NCBI GenBank assembly: GCA_964035795.1
Contig: OZ038322.1
Coordinates: 9,747,868 to 9,811,867, forward strand
Origin: Pterobdella sp. o SKG-2022
Taxonomy: Eukaryota; Annelida; Clitellata; Hirudinida; Piscicolidae
DNA: 64,000 nt
Direction: 5' to 3'
In this document: piece by piece, positions 11,253-25,100 of the stretch
Layout of the letters: each line of letters begins with the position of its first letter
Numbering within the stretch: position 1 is the stretch's first letter
Translations under genes and position numbers: made by a program
Notes under the pieces: model-generated
Database searches by the model: none
Seen by the model: only the letters and a program-made list of their open reading frames with translations
What the model was told of the DNA's origin: nothing

Positions 11253-14200
11253 ATGAATAAAATCGATTTACACACGCATATTTTACCTAAAACTTGGCCG
11301 GATCTTGAAAAAGTTTGTACTCAGTTTTCTTTGAAATATTTAAAAAGTATCATATAATATAATTAACAAGCCAAACGTTTTTAAAAGATATAATTTATGT
11401 TATGAATTTTGTTCATTAAATTGTTATTTGTTTTTGAAAAATTAGAGATATGGCTATAAAGGTTGGGTCAAATTAAAGATTGATGAAGAAAATAAACAAG
11501 GCACAATGCTCAAAGACGGAAAGATCTTTAGAGTTGTTGAAGAAAACTGTTGGAATGTTGAAAAAAGGATTGAAGACATGAACAAAAACGGTATACACAA
11601 ATTCAACTATTCTCTTTCGTTAAAAAACTTTTACTATTCGGAAATATATGGGTTTGGCTTGTTTGACAGGTGTTCAACTACAAGTATTATCTACGGTTCC
11701 CGTAATGTTTTCTTATTGGGTAGAGATTTTCTTTGATTATCTATATAATTCTAATAGCGTTTGATTCATTATGTGACTATTTTTCTGTTTGTGAAACAAT
11801 AGTTTCGCTTTTGATTCGTTTTTTGAGTAAACTTTCGATGATATCTTTTTTTCAATTATTAGAAAGTTGCTTAAAAACATGTACAACGTACAAAGGCTAA
11901 AGACGAACATACAAATGAGTTAAGTCAGTTTTTGAACAACCACATCGCACAAACAGTCTCGTCATATGATAGATTTGTTGGATTAGCGACATTACCCCTA
12001 CAAAACCCATTAATGTCCGTTACTGAAATCAACAGATGTGTCTCAGAACTAGGTGAGCTTCAAGTCATATATTTTTTTGAAATTTTTTGAAGTAATTTTG
12101 ATGTGAGTTATTTAAATTAAAAATCAATTGAATTTTCATAGTGTTTCCATCTTTATCACATTTTTTGTTGGAAAATTATAAGTAACTAGATTTTTTACTA
12201 TATTGAAACAACTAAATATATATATAAATAAATATATATAAAATATAAGTAAAATCGTGAAAAGTACACAAACTATTATTCAAAGAATCATAATGCAATG
12301 GTAAACTAGCAACTAATTATTAAAAATTCATAATTTTCTTAGGGATCAAAGGCTTTCAAATAGGCACACATATAAACGACTGGAGTTTGGACGCTGATGA
12401 ATTGGAACCTGTTTTTGAAGTAAGTTAAAATTTTACTAACTTGAACTTCGAACGAATAAATTAAAAGAAAACTTCGAAAAAAATATTCTAAAATTTGATT
12501 TTAAATTCGATTTCATACCTTCTCTCATTGGTTGATTTTTTAAAAATAGTATCGTGTTGATTCAATTCCAAAAAAATTTTGATGTTTCTTGGGTATTTTT
12601 TAACTTTTCATAGAGTGTTCTGTTAGTCAGAATATTTAGATGAATATTTTTGGATCAAAAATTAATTTATTTAGATTGAAACACAATTAAACTGAATAAA
12701 AACCAAAGAAAATAGTTTTTGAGACTTCATTGTACTCATGATAATGTCATATCTTGTATGTTACCTTGGGAGTTCAAAGTGGAAAGAATCCTTAAAAAAA
12801 CAATGTTTACATTTTCATAATAAAAAAACCTTGAAAAAATTATTTATAGGAAAAAACGCTGAAGAAATTTGGTTCCATATAACTAATTTGAACGGAGCTT
12901 AACAAAAGCTATTTTTTTGTCAAGTGGTTATATCAATTCTAATGATAAAATTATACCTTTTGAAAAACTGCGTTCAATGGAAAAATATGAAGTCAAATTT
13001 TCTTAGTATTTCTTCATTATAGTATGCACTCACAAAAATTTATTGAAAACATGAATCTTAATAATTACTTTAGGAATTATCTAAAATTTGACCAGGCTTT
13101 GAGCGACATGGATTGCTCTCTATTCGTTCACCCTTGGGACATGAACACTAAAGGAATTGAGAAATACTTTATGCCATGGCTTGTAGGTTTGGAGCAAATT
13201 TTTGATTTTTAAAAATTCATCGCTTGATTATTTTTTCAAGCATGTGATTCGGTAGCAAAAATGTTCTAACTCCATCATTAGATCGGTATTATGAGATGTA
13301 AAAAAAATGTAAACTAGTGATGAAACTATAAAGTTTTAAAATAAATATTAAAAAATACGTTGAAGTTTTTGCAGAATTAGTGATTAATAATGTTTTCAAT
13401 CTATTTGACATTAAAATCGACTAATTGCTTGTCTGTAGGAATGCCTGCCGAGACAACAGCTTCAATATGCAGCCTGGTCTTTGGGGGAGTTCTAGAAAAA
13501 TTCCCCAAACTTAAAGTCTGCTTTGCCCATGGAGGTTGTGATTTATTTTGAATACTATTATCATAATTAGAATAGTTTTTCAAATATTTTGAAGAAGTCA
13601 AAAAATAAGACTTAATTTAAATTAACACCAACAGTTATCAATAAAAAAATACTGATTGACCAGTATATTTTATCTATCTGTTAATATTTCTGATACTAAA
13701 ACTTCAATTTGAATTTCAATATATTCATAAATATATTTTTATTAAATAACTTTAGGTGGCGCTTTCCCATATACTTTGGGCAGAATTGAACATGGCTTTC
13801 ATGAAATTTCAGATTTATGCGCAAGAAGATGCAAAGTAATTCATTTCAAATCAGTGAAAATGTATATTAATTAGTATTTAAAATAATTTTGAAAAATTTT
13901 TTAAAGATAAACCCAAGGGATTTTGTTGGAAGAATATATTTCGATTCTTTAGTGCATGATTCAAACTCCTTGGATTTTCTTGTAAAAACAATGGGGGAGG
14001 TAGGGTTGATATCTTTTGTATTACTGACGTCGTAAAAGGTAAATTAAAAAATTTACTCTCACTGAAGGACAGAGTACTTCTTGGGACTGATTACCCATTC
14101 AAACTTAGAGAGATTATCCCTGGAGGAGCAATAACCGAAAGCCAAACATTTTCCGATATAACAAAGGTGGAATTACAATTTTGATGTTTGATCATTCAAC

Positions 14201-14368
14201 TTATCAAGATAATATAAAAAGTTAACTAAGTTTTACACGTATTGTTATTTTAAAGAGAAATTTTGTATGATTGTTAATTTATTTTAAACATTTCAGAGAA
14301 AACTACTATGCAAAAACGCAGTTGAATTTCTGGGACTGGACGAAAAAAAATTCAATTGTCATTGTTAA
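11253..14368 (+). CDS. ACMSD: 2-amino-3-carboxymuconate-6-semialdehyde decarboxylase
   Basis: Eleven exons: 11253-11312, 11446-11590, 11670-11719, 11896-12052, 12343-12419, 13096-13186, 13439-13534, 13756-13835, 13907-13999, 14068-14166, 14297-14368. Total 1020 nt, 339 residues; human is 336. The enzyme decarboxylates ACMS in the kynurenine pathway of tryptophan breakdown, diverting flux from quinolinate and NAD. Metal-ligand motifs of the amidohydrolase fold are intact: HTHILP at the N-terminus, LFVHPWDM, CFAHGGGAFP, and LGTDYPF with the catalytic Asp. Other family-typical stretches are LKDGKIFRVVEENCW and RFVGLATLPLQ. A poly(A) signal AATAAA is at 14414-14419. Exon 10 uses the acceptor CTGAAG at 14067; an earlier AG would bring in a stop. 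Confidence 0.96.
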
Positions 14369-15519
14369 AAGTTGTAAACTAGAGTGATACTCAAAAACCT
14401 TATAAAGTTTTTCAATAAAACAATAAAAATCATTCTATTATCGTTCTTTTTATTGAAGCCTTTTTTCCTTTGCGGCATTTACCAACATTGTTTCTCTAGA
14501 TGTCTCTACTTTTACTCAATCTCAATATGAGTCTCAGTACTTCAAGTCTGAAGGCCACAATTGTTTTTTGTCGCCCCTGAAGGGCTGTTCATTTAATTTC
14601 TTACCATGTGGTCATTCGAATTACGACTTTAATTGCGATATATTCATTTATGCCACTTGGTAGAGCACGCTCGCAGCAGGTGTTTTGATAGAAATAAGTT
14701 ATTAAATAAGAAGGAATTTTGAAATTGTGATACTTAATAACTTATTACGTTTCACCTAATTTTGGAAATTTGATGTCCTTGTTTTTTAAAACAATTTAAT
14801 TATCAGAATTTTCTTTAATAGCTTTTTTTAAAATTTTGGAAAAAATAAATGTTTCAATGGGAAGGAAAAAAATGAAATTGATATCAAGAATAACATAACA
14901 ATCAGGGTATGTCGTCAAAATCAAAATGATATTAAATAAGAGCTCCCTAGTTTTGTGAGTTTATAATATATTGCTGAAAACTGTATCATATGGAATAATT
15001 AATGCAATATTAAATAGTTTATTTCAGTAAACTAAAATATTCCTAAGTCTAAAATCAATATTTGGTCAAAAAGTGAATCCCTAGTTTGGAATAGTTTTTC
15101 AATAGAAGAATGTTATGATATTCGACTAAAAGTGACAAAATAAAATGTTGTGCCTAAATTCATATTTGATTAAAAATATAAATATTATATACAATTTAAT
15201 AGACAACTAGCAAATCACTGTTATAAGTAAAAAATTCCTAATGACAAAGTCATTAATAAAGCAGGTACATCTTGTGCGGAAAAATGGCATAATCCGTTGT
15301 AAAACAATCGCTACCAACAAAAATATTAAAATCGGTGCTCAAAAACCGGCCAAACTTAACTAAACTAAAACAAATTTCGAGTTAATCAGCAAGATGAAAT
15401 AAAAAACAAATTAATGTGAAACTTTGAAGAGATTATTGAGAACAATGATGTAAAAATTAAGGCATGAAGGCGTTGAATGAATATGGGAATTGTTACAAAT
15501 TCATTATTTATAAAAGTGA
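14369..15519. other. Intergenic, no gene seen
   Basis: This stretch lies between the converging 3' ends of ACMSD and ethanolamine kinase. It holds the ACMSD poly(A) signal and AT-rich unique-looking sequence. A GC-richer island at 14560-14690 contains a short hairpin (CGCCCCTGAAGGGC) and a tRNA-like string (CTTGGTAGAGC), suggestive of an old SINE remnant but not assignable. No open frame with coding character was found. Confidence 0.6.
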
Positions 15520-18121
15520 TCATGGAGAAGGCATTTTGAGAGCAAGAAAATCAGGTTTACGTCTTAGATACTCTTCAAGCCGTAGTTCAGAAAACTCCAA
15601 GTAGTTGAATCTCAAAGTGGAGTTTTTGTGTTGAACAATTCCCCAAACTGCCCAAAATAAATGGGATGCCTGCAGTTATGAAAATAAGCAGCGTTTATAC
15701 AGAGCCATTTCCTAATAAAATGAAGGTTTTTTTTACATTTACTGCTCATCATAATATAGACCTATATCATCATAAAAACAACAAAAAACAAATTTTTGGA
15801 AAATTAACGGTAAATAAGCCTTTGATAAAAAAATTATAAATTTGTACAGAACATGTGAAACAAATAGTTGTTAGACATAAAGTTAGATCTCATCTGAAAA
15901 AATCAATAAATGAAAATGATCAATTTAACTCACCAAAGCAAACTTATTTACTTGAACGTACAAAATGTCAATTTCGTTCTGAGTAACCTCACCCTCTCCT
16001 GCACAACCCTTATAACACTTTAAATATTCTTCCAACCAGGCCTTTTGAAAAGTCTCCCTTGGATACAAATTGTAATTTACTTTCTCCATTCCTAAAAAAT
16101 TAATTGAAAATTAATATCTTTTGAGTATTATGAATGGTATTGAAAATACCTGCAAATTCACAAAAATAATTTCCTATGTCAAAAGCTTGATAGTTGGGAA
16201 AGGCATACTCGAAGTCCACAAAAGAGATCTTATCTGTTTTTATGGAATAACATTTTCCAGTTAAATAATCAAATAAAAATGTTTATATAAAAGGTTTTTA
16301 AACCTATTTCTTTGTCATAGATAATATTTTTTGGCAATAGATCATTGTGGCAGAATACTGTGGGGGAGTTGAGAAGAATAAGTTGCTTTTGCAATTCTTC
16401 AACTTCATTCTTTATACTCTCTATAGACCAACTGTATAGACAATATAAGATGAAATGCATAAACATCAGTCATTTTGATTAATTCTCAAACATTTATTAT
16501 GCCACAAACCCACTAGGCATTTCACTGTCAGCTGTGACTTGAGAGAGCCACAAAGAAATCTTTTTGAACAAAGTTGGCTTTGAATCAAATAAGTTTTTAC
16601 CACCAAGTTTTTCAATTGATTTTTCAAGATTGAATGAATGCATTTTGACCATCTCCTTAGCCACCAACCTTTAATTATTATATTAGTAAACATTTATTAT
16701 TTTTATAAACTAAGAAAATTTATTAGAATCATTGAAAAAATTTAATAAAGTAAAACTTTAAATGGTTCATAAAAAGCTTTTAAGTAACTTTTGATAAGTA
16801 TAACCTTACCATAATATTAAAGTTTCAATGTATATTTGATTTTCAAATTGTCATCACCTGTTTCACATTCATCTCTCCCTTACTAGAAAAGATTTAATGA
16901 AACAGATGGTATTTACAATTTAAAATACTGGAACAAACTTTTGTATTTTCAAGTCGAAAATATCATCACTTCCAAGGACTCTCCCAGGTGCAAACCCATA
17001 TGCAATTCCGTTATTGAATGAACAGTAAAGAGGTCTAGCACAGTCTATGGATCATTTTTAGGCCTATGAGTATAAATATGCAAATAATTTGAACTTATTT
17101 TTATCATCATTCTGTTTTTTCTAGACCTAAAAGTTGGCCTAAGTAAGTTTCTCTAGCAAAAGGTGAAGCTTTTATGAAAATCATCTTCCAAGTAGGATGG
17201 TAAAATGGGTTAATGTTTATCAAGCTAAATGATGACCAGTCTTTCTGTAGCAACCCTTACTAAGTCATTTTGGTCTACCAGGTCTCTCACCATTACTCAC
17301 CTTTATTTTCTTGACTTTTAATATCCAGCAAATTTTGCACTACATGACTAAACTACAAAAACTTGTGACTGCATTGCTGTTCTATGTTCTGGAGACCAAG
17401 TTTTGCATCAAATTTCCTACACTGATTCCATCCTCAACCTTAGCTTTGAAAATCCATCAAGCCATAGCTGGTTCATTACACTTTGATAAGTTTAGTGAAG
17501 GTGCTCATAATCTTGAAATTTTTGTTACACTCAAATTTTTGATGCACTTGAATCATATGAAAATGATCAAATATGAATTGTCTACTTTATTTTTTTTGTA
17601 TATATTCTATTATCTGTTTTTTAATTTGTTATTGATTTTTCCATACAAATGTTTATAATTTCTAAAATCTATAAAAAATTGGGCAAATTACAAACCGATA
17701 GTTGAAAGTAACGTTATGATTTGCTTTTCTTGATTTCTGTCAATCAGAAGACTTGTATTTTTACCATAAACCCTCACCTACAACAAAAACTTATGTGTGA
17801 ATTTCTTATAATTATCTGTGTGAAATATAATTACCAAAACAGCATCTTTTCCTTTAAAGCATGCAACTAATTTATTAGTAAAACCATCTTTGAAGATCTA
17901 GAAATCGAAATATTATTATATCAATGATATACCACAACAATGACATACCATCGCAAGTCTAACTAAAATTAAAATATGTGGAAATATTTCTTTGTGACTA
18001 GACCAACCTCACAATTTATATCATTTTCATTCCATTCATGTCTGATAATTTTCAAAAGTTTCAAAGCGCCTTCACACAAATTGTTTTCATCAATACTTAA
18101 ATCCACATGTTCGATGTCCAT
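15520..18121 (-). CDS. ETNK1: Ethanolamine kinase
   Basis: Nine exons, 5' to 3' on the minus strand: 18121-18008, 17897-17835, 17777-17696, 17044-16939, 16668-16510, 16431-16304, 16233-16150, 16091-15934, 15669-15520. Total 1044 nt, 347 residues; human ETNK1 is about 363. It phosphorylates ethanolamine with ATP, the first step of the CDP-ethanolamine (Kennedy) route to phosphatidylethanolamine, in the cytosol. Visible motifs: FKDGFTNKLVACF (nucleotide loop), VRVYGKNTSLLIDR, YCSFNNGIAYGF, the Brenner-type catalytic CHNDLLPKNIIYD, and ISFVDFEYAFPNYQAFDIGN (DFE metal-binding motif). The C-terminal helices include YVQVNKFALASHLFWAVWGI. The family could also be called choline/ethanolamine kinase. 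The NDLLPKNI wording and the close match throughout favour ETNK over choline kinase. Intron 3 (17045-17695) is long and holds unexplained moderately GC-rich sequence. Confidence 0.94.
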
Positions 18122-18869
18122 TATTTGAAAAAAAGATTATTTTATAATAGAAGATAACGATATACGTCGTAGTTTAAATAAATAAAAACAGTGAACTAAA
18201 AAGCAAAATAAACTTTATAATATTATATATAAACTAAAATTCGGTACTATGTATATGTTTAGTCGTTAACTGGGGACAAGCTAACTGGTGTATTGATTGT
18301 TAAATCGAGTTTTTCACGAAATTACTGCTCACAATATTACGACAAATCATTGTTCTTCACCAAAAAATATTTTTTCCCCAAACAATTGAATCAACTTATT
18401 TAAACATCTTTGCACGAGTTATATGGCATCATATCAAAGGTTTGAAGTATAAAAGTTCACAAGTTTTTCAGAATATTTTTGTATGAAAAAACAAAAAAAT
18501 GCTTTTTTAAATAATAAAAACTATCAAATTTTATTTTTAAAAATTTATATTCAACTTTATTTCTTTAAAAACTACCTTTCTTGAAAACCTACTTCTATAA
18601 GCCGTTTATAGCAGAGCGCCTCTGAACGATTCGTAAGGCGCTATATAAGTTCTTCATCATTTTTTTTCACTGTTTAAATTAAACAATTTATATGAATTTT
18701 TTATTTGAATGAACCCGATAATTAAAAGATGTTTTCAAAAAGCTTCGTTTAAAATGAAAATTTTAGTAGTTTTTCTTCAAATTTAATAAAATTTTCTAAA
18801 GTTCAGTCTTAGCATAAAACCTTAGTAGAAAAAATTATTTATTTATTTACCCTACTTACATTCATTTGA
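18122..18869. other. Intergenic with one retroelement tail
   Basis: Upstream of ethanolamine kinase. It contains the CR1/L2-like 3' fragment at 18600-18665; otherwise AT-rich with no coding signal seen. The promoter of ethanolamine kinase should lie here, but no clear core element is recognisable. Confidence 0.5.
18600..18665 (+). mobile_element. CR1/L2-like non-LTR 3' end fragment
   Basis: The string AGCGCCTCTGAACGATTCGTAAGGCGCTATATAAG resembles the common 3' end of CR1/L2 elements (AGCGCCTT...GGCGCTATATAA-). A related string occurs at 47676-47740. No reverse transcriptase is attached, so it is a short 5'-truncated copy. Confidence 0.5.
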
Positions 18870-21800
18870 AGTATATTCTTTTTTCAAACTTTTAGAAGCA
18901 TATGATTATGATGTCGTTTCTAGATTGCTGGAGGGATTTTTATCCCTCCTGTAATTTCATTGGGAGACCTAATTTTTTTGTTAAGTTCGTTAGATGTAAT
19001 AGCTTGAAATCCATTTGTATCTAAGATTGAAAACATTTCCATAATAATCGAGTTCTTTTAACACACTTATAACATATGCATGAAACTCAGGCTTATTTTT
19101 CTGAAAATTTTTTTGCAAAGATCAATAAATTCTTTATAATGCACGTCGACTAAACTTTCATCTTCTTGCAACATCAGCTTTTGGATTAATGGCGATTTGT
19201 TGTTAATTGTGTTTTCTGGATGGCTTTTACTTACTGGTAGTTAATTGTATTTTTTTCTTTATTGCGTATTTCATTCACAACGACCAAATGGATATGTATG
19301 CACATTTTCAGACGTTCACTGAAGTTGGAACAATCGCATGAAAACTCATGAACGCACGTTCTACATTTCGTGCATTTAAGTCGACAATCTGCTCCCTTGC
19401 CCTCTTCTAAAAATTTCACTTTTGACTCTATTCTATTACAGTCTACCACTATTGAATCTTCTTCCTTCTTCAATACTACATTTTTGATTTTTAGAGTGTC
19501 TTTATGCTTCTGATCAATTTGCGCCAATGAAAAGGTAGATTTCTTTTTTACCTGTAAAAAAAACAAATTTACTGAATAATTGAATTGTTTTCTGTGATTT
19601 TTTGCTCATCTCTGGCCGAAATTGTGACAGTATACATCACTTAAGCCAAAAAGTCAAAGCTGCCCCGGCAACTTGAAAATCCTACCGTTTTTTTTGTATA
19701 GCAAAGCTTCGAGGCTGAAATAATGAACTTTGTAAAATTATTTTGTTAAACATTCATTAGTAATTGTTTCATTTTTTTCAAAAGGCTAGATTTTTCTTTT
19801 CCGCTACTTGATATTTATCCTTTCAATCATCTCCAACCCAATCTACTCATCGATTTCAACTACTCCCCCCTTAACCAGCTGAATACCAGACAAGAATTTT
19901 ATCCGTTTTACTCCTCTTCTCAAAATAACCTTTCGACCGGATCTTAACAACCAAGCTGCCAAAACCATGACTTGTCTTACAAATGTTTTAAAAAATTTTT
20001 TCTTGATTTTATGTGCGTTTCATCACATGAATAAAATATGTATTGTTCAATGTATTTCAGACTAGATAGCCCCTTCCGTGTTCATTTTTTCTGCCACCAT
20101 TCAAACTGTTTCTAGAAAAATTTTCTTCAAACTCCCTCAAGCAACCACCTGACACCTTATTATCTTTTAAAATTATAACATTCATAAAAACCCTAAAATC
20201 AAGATTCTCATTCATCCTGCAAACTACTTCCTATACCTCAGCAGACAACACATGAATTAACTTTTTAAACCTGCATACAATTAACTTTTCATGACTTTTC
20301 TCATAAAGTTTTTCATAACTTACTAAATGAGCCAAAATTCGACTTAACAACCTTACTACTCTCGACCTTTTTTTAAAGAGAATGATCTCAGATCATTTTC
20401 GCTACAAAAACACTCTTAAAAAATGAATTTTACTTAAATTTTCCTATTTTATTCGCCATTAAAACTAGGTCATTTGAATAACATCATTCATATAAAGCAC
20501 TTCTGTCTACATCAATAATTCTTATGTGCTCTTCAACAAGCTTTCCACCCCCTTCATACAATTTTCTTAAAGCTTAATCAAATGGCTGCCACAATTTATA
20601 ATGAGCCCTTTTTCATATGAATCAGATAAACTGTACTTGTTTTCCAGTAATCAAACATATTCTTATGAATAAGGATTTTGTTCACTATTTGCAATATTAC
20701 TTACTTTCAATGTGAAGAAGTAGCTCAGTGCTGCTTGTTTTACTTAGTTGGTCTCTCCATTGAACATAACCTTTTCTATTCAAAGATACAATATTCTGAC
20801 ACTCATGAAAAGGAAAGCAAGATTGAAGGCCAATTGTTTTTTTAGTTGTGAGCTCATGAATATATTGGAGTAATTGAAGGTTCATGGAAAACATGCTCTT
20901 CCTTCCTAACTTGTGTCATGCTTTCTAATAAGTAATTATGTAACTGAATGATGTTAAAAATAATTCATGTGTATGGTATGTTTAAGATAGAAAGAGAATA
21001 GAACTGACAAAAAGATAGTCTAACATTTTGAAGAATATTTACACTAAGATTGAATTCTTTTTTGATGTTATTGAAGTCTTTTCCTGTTAACAATGTGTAT
21101 TGGGTCTTGGAACCAAGCTCATTGATTATGGTCTCATAAGACTTACCTTATAAAGAATTATTATTTTTTAGTATGTAATGATTTCCCAAGTAAAAAGTTT
21201 ATATCATGATTTAATAACTTAAGATATCATTTTTGCAATGTTAGCTCTATCTCTTCTTCTGAGAAAAAGGTATTGGAGATCCTGTGCATGCCTCTTATGA
21301 GTTGAATGAAAAACAACATCTACCTCACCTTTTCAAAAGATATTGTTTTATACAACTTTTTTTTGGAGAACTTGAGTACAAGTACCTTATTTATAAATTT
21401 TAGCAATTATTTTAGCTCCACAAAGATTACCAATTGTTTGTTCCTTGTTTTTTAATACATTTTTTTTGTGAAATTTTTGGTTTGTACACTCCGTTTCTGT
21501 GACATCGATAATATAGTGCCTCATATGCAACAAGTGTACTAAACTTATGTTTTAAAATAAATCTTGATGATGTCTCATTTTCTATTTCATGTTTCCAGTT
21601 TTCGAACTCTAAAATCGGTAGTTGCTTAAAGATACTGTATAAAAAAACGACTACAAACCTATAAAGCTCTGAAATCTTTTATGTGACTGATATTGTTTTT
21701 TGTTTCGAACACCATGAACTAGCTTTTCGTGCTTTGTGAGATTTAAACTAAAACTAAAACTTTTACTACATTCGGAACAGTTGAATTTAGGTTTGGTAAC

Positions 21801-21881
21801 AGAATGTAGAGCCTTTATATGTTTTAACAGATTGCCTTTTAAGTTGAAAACTTTATGACAACTATCGCATTCAAAACCCAT
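18870..21881 (-). pseudogene. Broken C2H2 zinc-finger + SWIM transposase-like gene
   Basis: Read on the minus strand. At 21881-21651 there are two C2H2 fingers (FECDSCHKVFNLKGNLLKHI; FNCSECSKSFSFSLNLTKHE). At 21634-21430 comes EFENWKHEIENETSSRF followed by YYRCHRNGVYKPK. At 21330-21225 there is FHSTHKRHAQDLQYLFLRRR, and at 21145-21000 TQYTLLTGKDFNNIKKEF. The end of the family appears at 19566-19231 with a SWIM finger, CTKCRTCVHEFSCDC then MCIHIH (CxCxnCxH). From memory this order (C2H2, FExWK/YYRC block, THxxH block, SWIM) belongs to a widespread invertebrate family related to MULE-type transposases. The copy looks dead: blocks 1 and 2 do not join in phase, there is a frameshift after KKQGTN near 21432, and the core DDE/MULE region between ~19.6 and 21.0 kb is not detectable. 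It ends 282 bp head-to-head from SUCLG1. Confidence 0.6.
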
Positions 21882-22163
21882 TTTATTGATTATTTAATAA
21901 TCATTTTCTAAAAAATTTATTTAAATTATGGGTTAATTATCATTATTTTTAATTCTCAAAAATCTATGACTTATTTTGAACTTTAGGAACTGATTAAAAT
22001 TGTTTAAAACTAAAAAACAATTAAAATAAGTAAAAAAAATTAAAATCATCTATGATTTTTTTTGAAATAATTTTTTTCTAACTAAAAATAAATTTTTAAT
22101 AAAAACTATATTGTTATTACTCGAATCCACTGCTGTCATTGACTAAATCATAAATTTACTAAA

Positions 22164-25100
22164 ATGGTTTCAAGGTTGTTTTCGTGTAAGTCTTTAATCT
22201 TAAATTAAGTTAAATAAAATTTAGTATTAATTTTTTTTTAAAGTTGCAAAAGTGCTCAATGTTGGAGCAAAGTCAGTTAGAAAAATCGCTTACGATTCGA
22301 CCAGAAAAAACTTAATGGTCTCTAAAGAAACCAAAGTTATATGCCAAGGATTTACTGGAAAACAAGTTGGAAATTAAGATGAATTAATTATCCGTTTAAT
22401 AGCTATTCAAACTTTGCTTTAAAAGGATTTTTGTTTGAGTTTAATTTAATATTTGAGATTGAGTATAGATAGTATGGTGAAAATAAAAAAAGGATCAAAC
22501 ACCTGATAATTATTTTTTCCGTAAATTAAAAATATTGTGAGTTAAGAAACTTATAAGCCATTGTGTTTTTATTTTATCCTGTGTTAACTGAGTATACTAA
22601 GATTTTGTATGCTAACAATGACTAAATCTTTTTCTTAGTTTAAATATTTAATAAATTAAACAGGGAACTTTCCATAGTAAGCAAGCTATTGAGTATGGGA
22701 CTAACATGGTTGGAGGAGTATCACCAGGAAAAGGAGGAAAGACTCATCTAGATTTGCCTGTTTTCAACAGTGTCAAAGAGGTTTTGATGAATATTCAAAT
22801 AAAAACTCAAAATGAAATTGTTCAGATGGTGTTAATATTGAGCTTGTATAAAAACACAATGTATATTGAAGCAAATAATGTATGAAGCCTTTTGTAAGAT
22901 TATTTCAAATTATCAAGTATTTCATTTCACAAAAAACTTAGTACATTTTTTTGTTCATAAAATTTTACAATCAATTTATTCATGCTCCAAAGGTATAATT
23001 AAAAATTTAATATTATGACCAGGCCAAAGATGCTACAAACTGTGATGCATCGGTGATTTATGTTCCCCCTCCATTAGCAGCAAATGCATGCATTGAAGCC
23101 ATTGATGCTCAGATTCCCTTGGTGGTGATGATCACTGAAGGTATTCCACAACATGACATGGTCAAGGTTTGTGCATTTCATGGGTTTCAAGGATTCAATG
23201 AGAATGATTGTCACATTAATAAATGCAGAATTAAATACAATTAAATAGAAATTTGTAAATTATGTTTTTCACTTTTTTATAATTATTGTTTCATAGAACT
23301 AATTAATAAGAAATATCATTTTGTGATTTTTTGAAGGTTATATTTAAAAGATATGCATTCTGTCATGTAGCATGATATATTTTTGTCACTGATTTTAATT
23401 AAAATTAAAACAGTTTTTCTTCAGCTTTATATATGTCATATAGATAATCAATCAATCAAATCCTTTTTATAGCCCATTTTCCTTTACCAATGGTTGGGCT
23501 TTTTGAAAGTTCTATCTCAAAGTCGGCCTTTCTATTCAGAGTGATCGAGTGGATCTGCACAAACCATGTCTAGCTTTTTATATCATTCAATATGAGCTCA
23601 TTCCAAGTCTTTTTAGGTCTAGCAGGCTTCTTGCAAATATCTAAATCCAACTTTTGCATCTGAGAAATCCAACCCTATGCTATGCTCTACATGTCTGAAT
23701 CACTTCATCCTGCTTGTACGAAGAACTACCTCAACATCCCGAATGCCAAGTTTTGAAAGGAGTGAGTTAGAGCAAACGTTATCATTCGTTTTGATGTTGC
23801 ACATCCAGCGAATCATGGCAAGGTCATTTCATCTAAGGCGGTTAAATGTGGAAACTCTTAGAGGCCATGTTTTAGCAGCATGTAACATAGATCTTTTGAC
23901 ACAGGTTGAATAGACACGGCTTCTGGTCAATAATAATAAATGACGATTAGCAAGGAGTGGAAGAAGTTGGCGAAATTTAGCCCAGGCACACTCCATAGAT
24001 AAAGCTTCCAGCACAATAACAAAAAGTAATGGACTAAGAACAGAACCTTGATGGACACCTACCCAAACATCAAACGAGTTGCTATACTCATCACCAACTC
24101 TCAATCTACTTCTCACTTCCTTGTGCATGGATTGTACAATTCTCACAAGTCATTCGTCAATTTTCAATTTACGCATACTCCACCAAATCACTTGTGGCAC
24201 TCTGTCAAAGGCTTTTTCCAGATCAATGAATGCTAAGTAGAGGGGCTTACCAGCAACCAGATGCTTTTCCTGTAACTGACGGAGGATAAATATGGCGTCA
24301 GTTGTATCCCGACCTTGCATAAAACCACATTGCATATCATTAATCACCACCCTCTGTCTGATAAAACCTTCCACTACGCGCTCCAAAACCTTCATAACCT
24401 GATCAATTAACTTCAAACCCCTATAGTTAGACCTGTTTAAAGCATCATCTTTACCCTTATATACACTGACTATGTGACTTTCCTGCCACTCAGACGGTAT
24501 TCGGTTCTCAAAGATGATGTCTTTTATGAGATCTCAAATTATACTAGCACCACTTGAATCTGCGGCCTCGAGCACCTCAGCAACAATACCTGAAAGAGCC
24601 GCTGCTTTCCCAAAGCTCATCTTATTAATGGCCTTTCTAACCATTGCTGTAGTGATAGATTCACTGGGACCTTCCACGAGATAGACTTCGGACAAACCAC
24701 CTGGATTCCATGAAAACTCCACATTGAGAAGGTGCATATAATGCTCTCTCCATGCTTCTTTTTTGGAATCAACATCCAGGAACATTTGGCCATTATTATT
24801 TCTCACCGGTTTATCCCCAATGACGTCCTGGTTCTCTCGCCGCATTTGCTTGGCCAGTCGATATATCTCAACAAATCTGAGATTGATTTTTTTGAACGCA
24901 ATCTTCTCAGCATCAGTTTTGGCTATATGCACAGCAAGGTTGGATGCACGTTTAGCCGCCTGATAAGCGTCTCTGTCTTCTCCTGCTTTACATACTTTGA
25001 AACATTTGCGTTTGTGGGACACAGCTTGCTGCACCTTGTCATTCCACCACCAAGTCTGCCTTTTCCAGGTATGTTTTGCAGAGACTCCAAAACCTCTTTT

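Noticed and set aside
14574..14690. SINE or tRNA-like copy between ACMSD and ethanolamine kinase
   Set aside because: The hairpin and the A-box-like string are in opposite relative orientation to the real SINE, and no B box follows.
19800..20620. Remnant of another LINE reverse transcriptase on the minus strand (SNDLVLMANK resembling YADDLVLLA)
   Set aside because: Stops are dense, the motif lacks the first catalytic Asp, and no other motif could be aligned with confidence.
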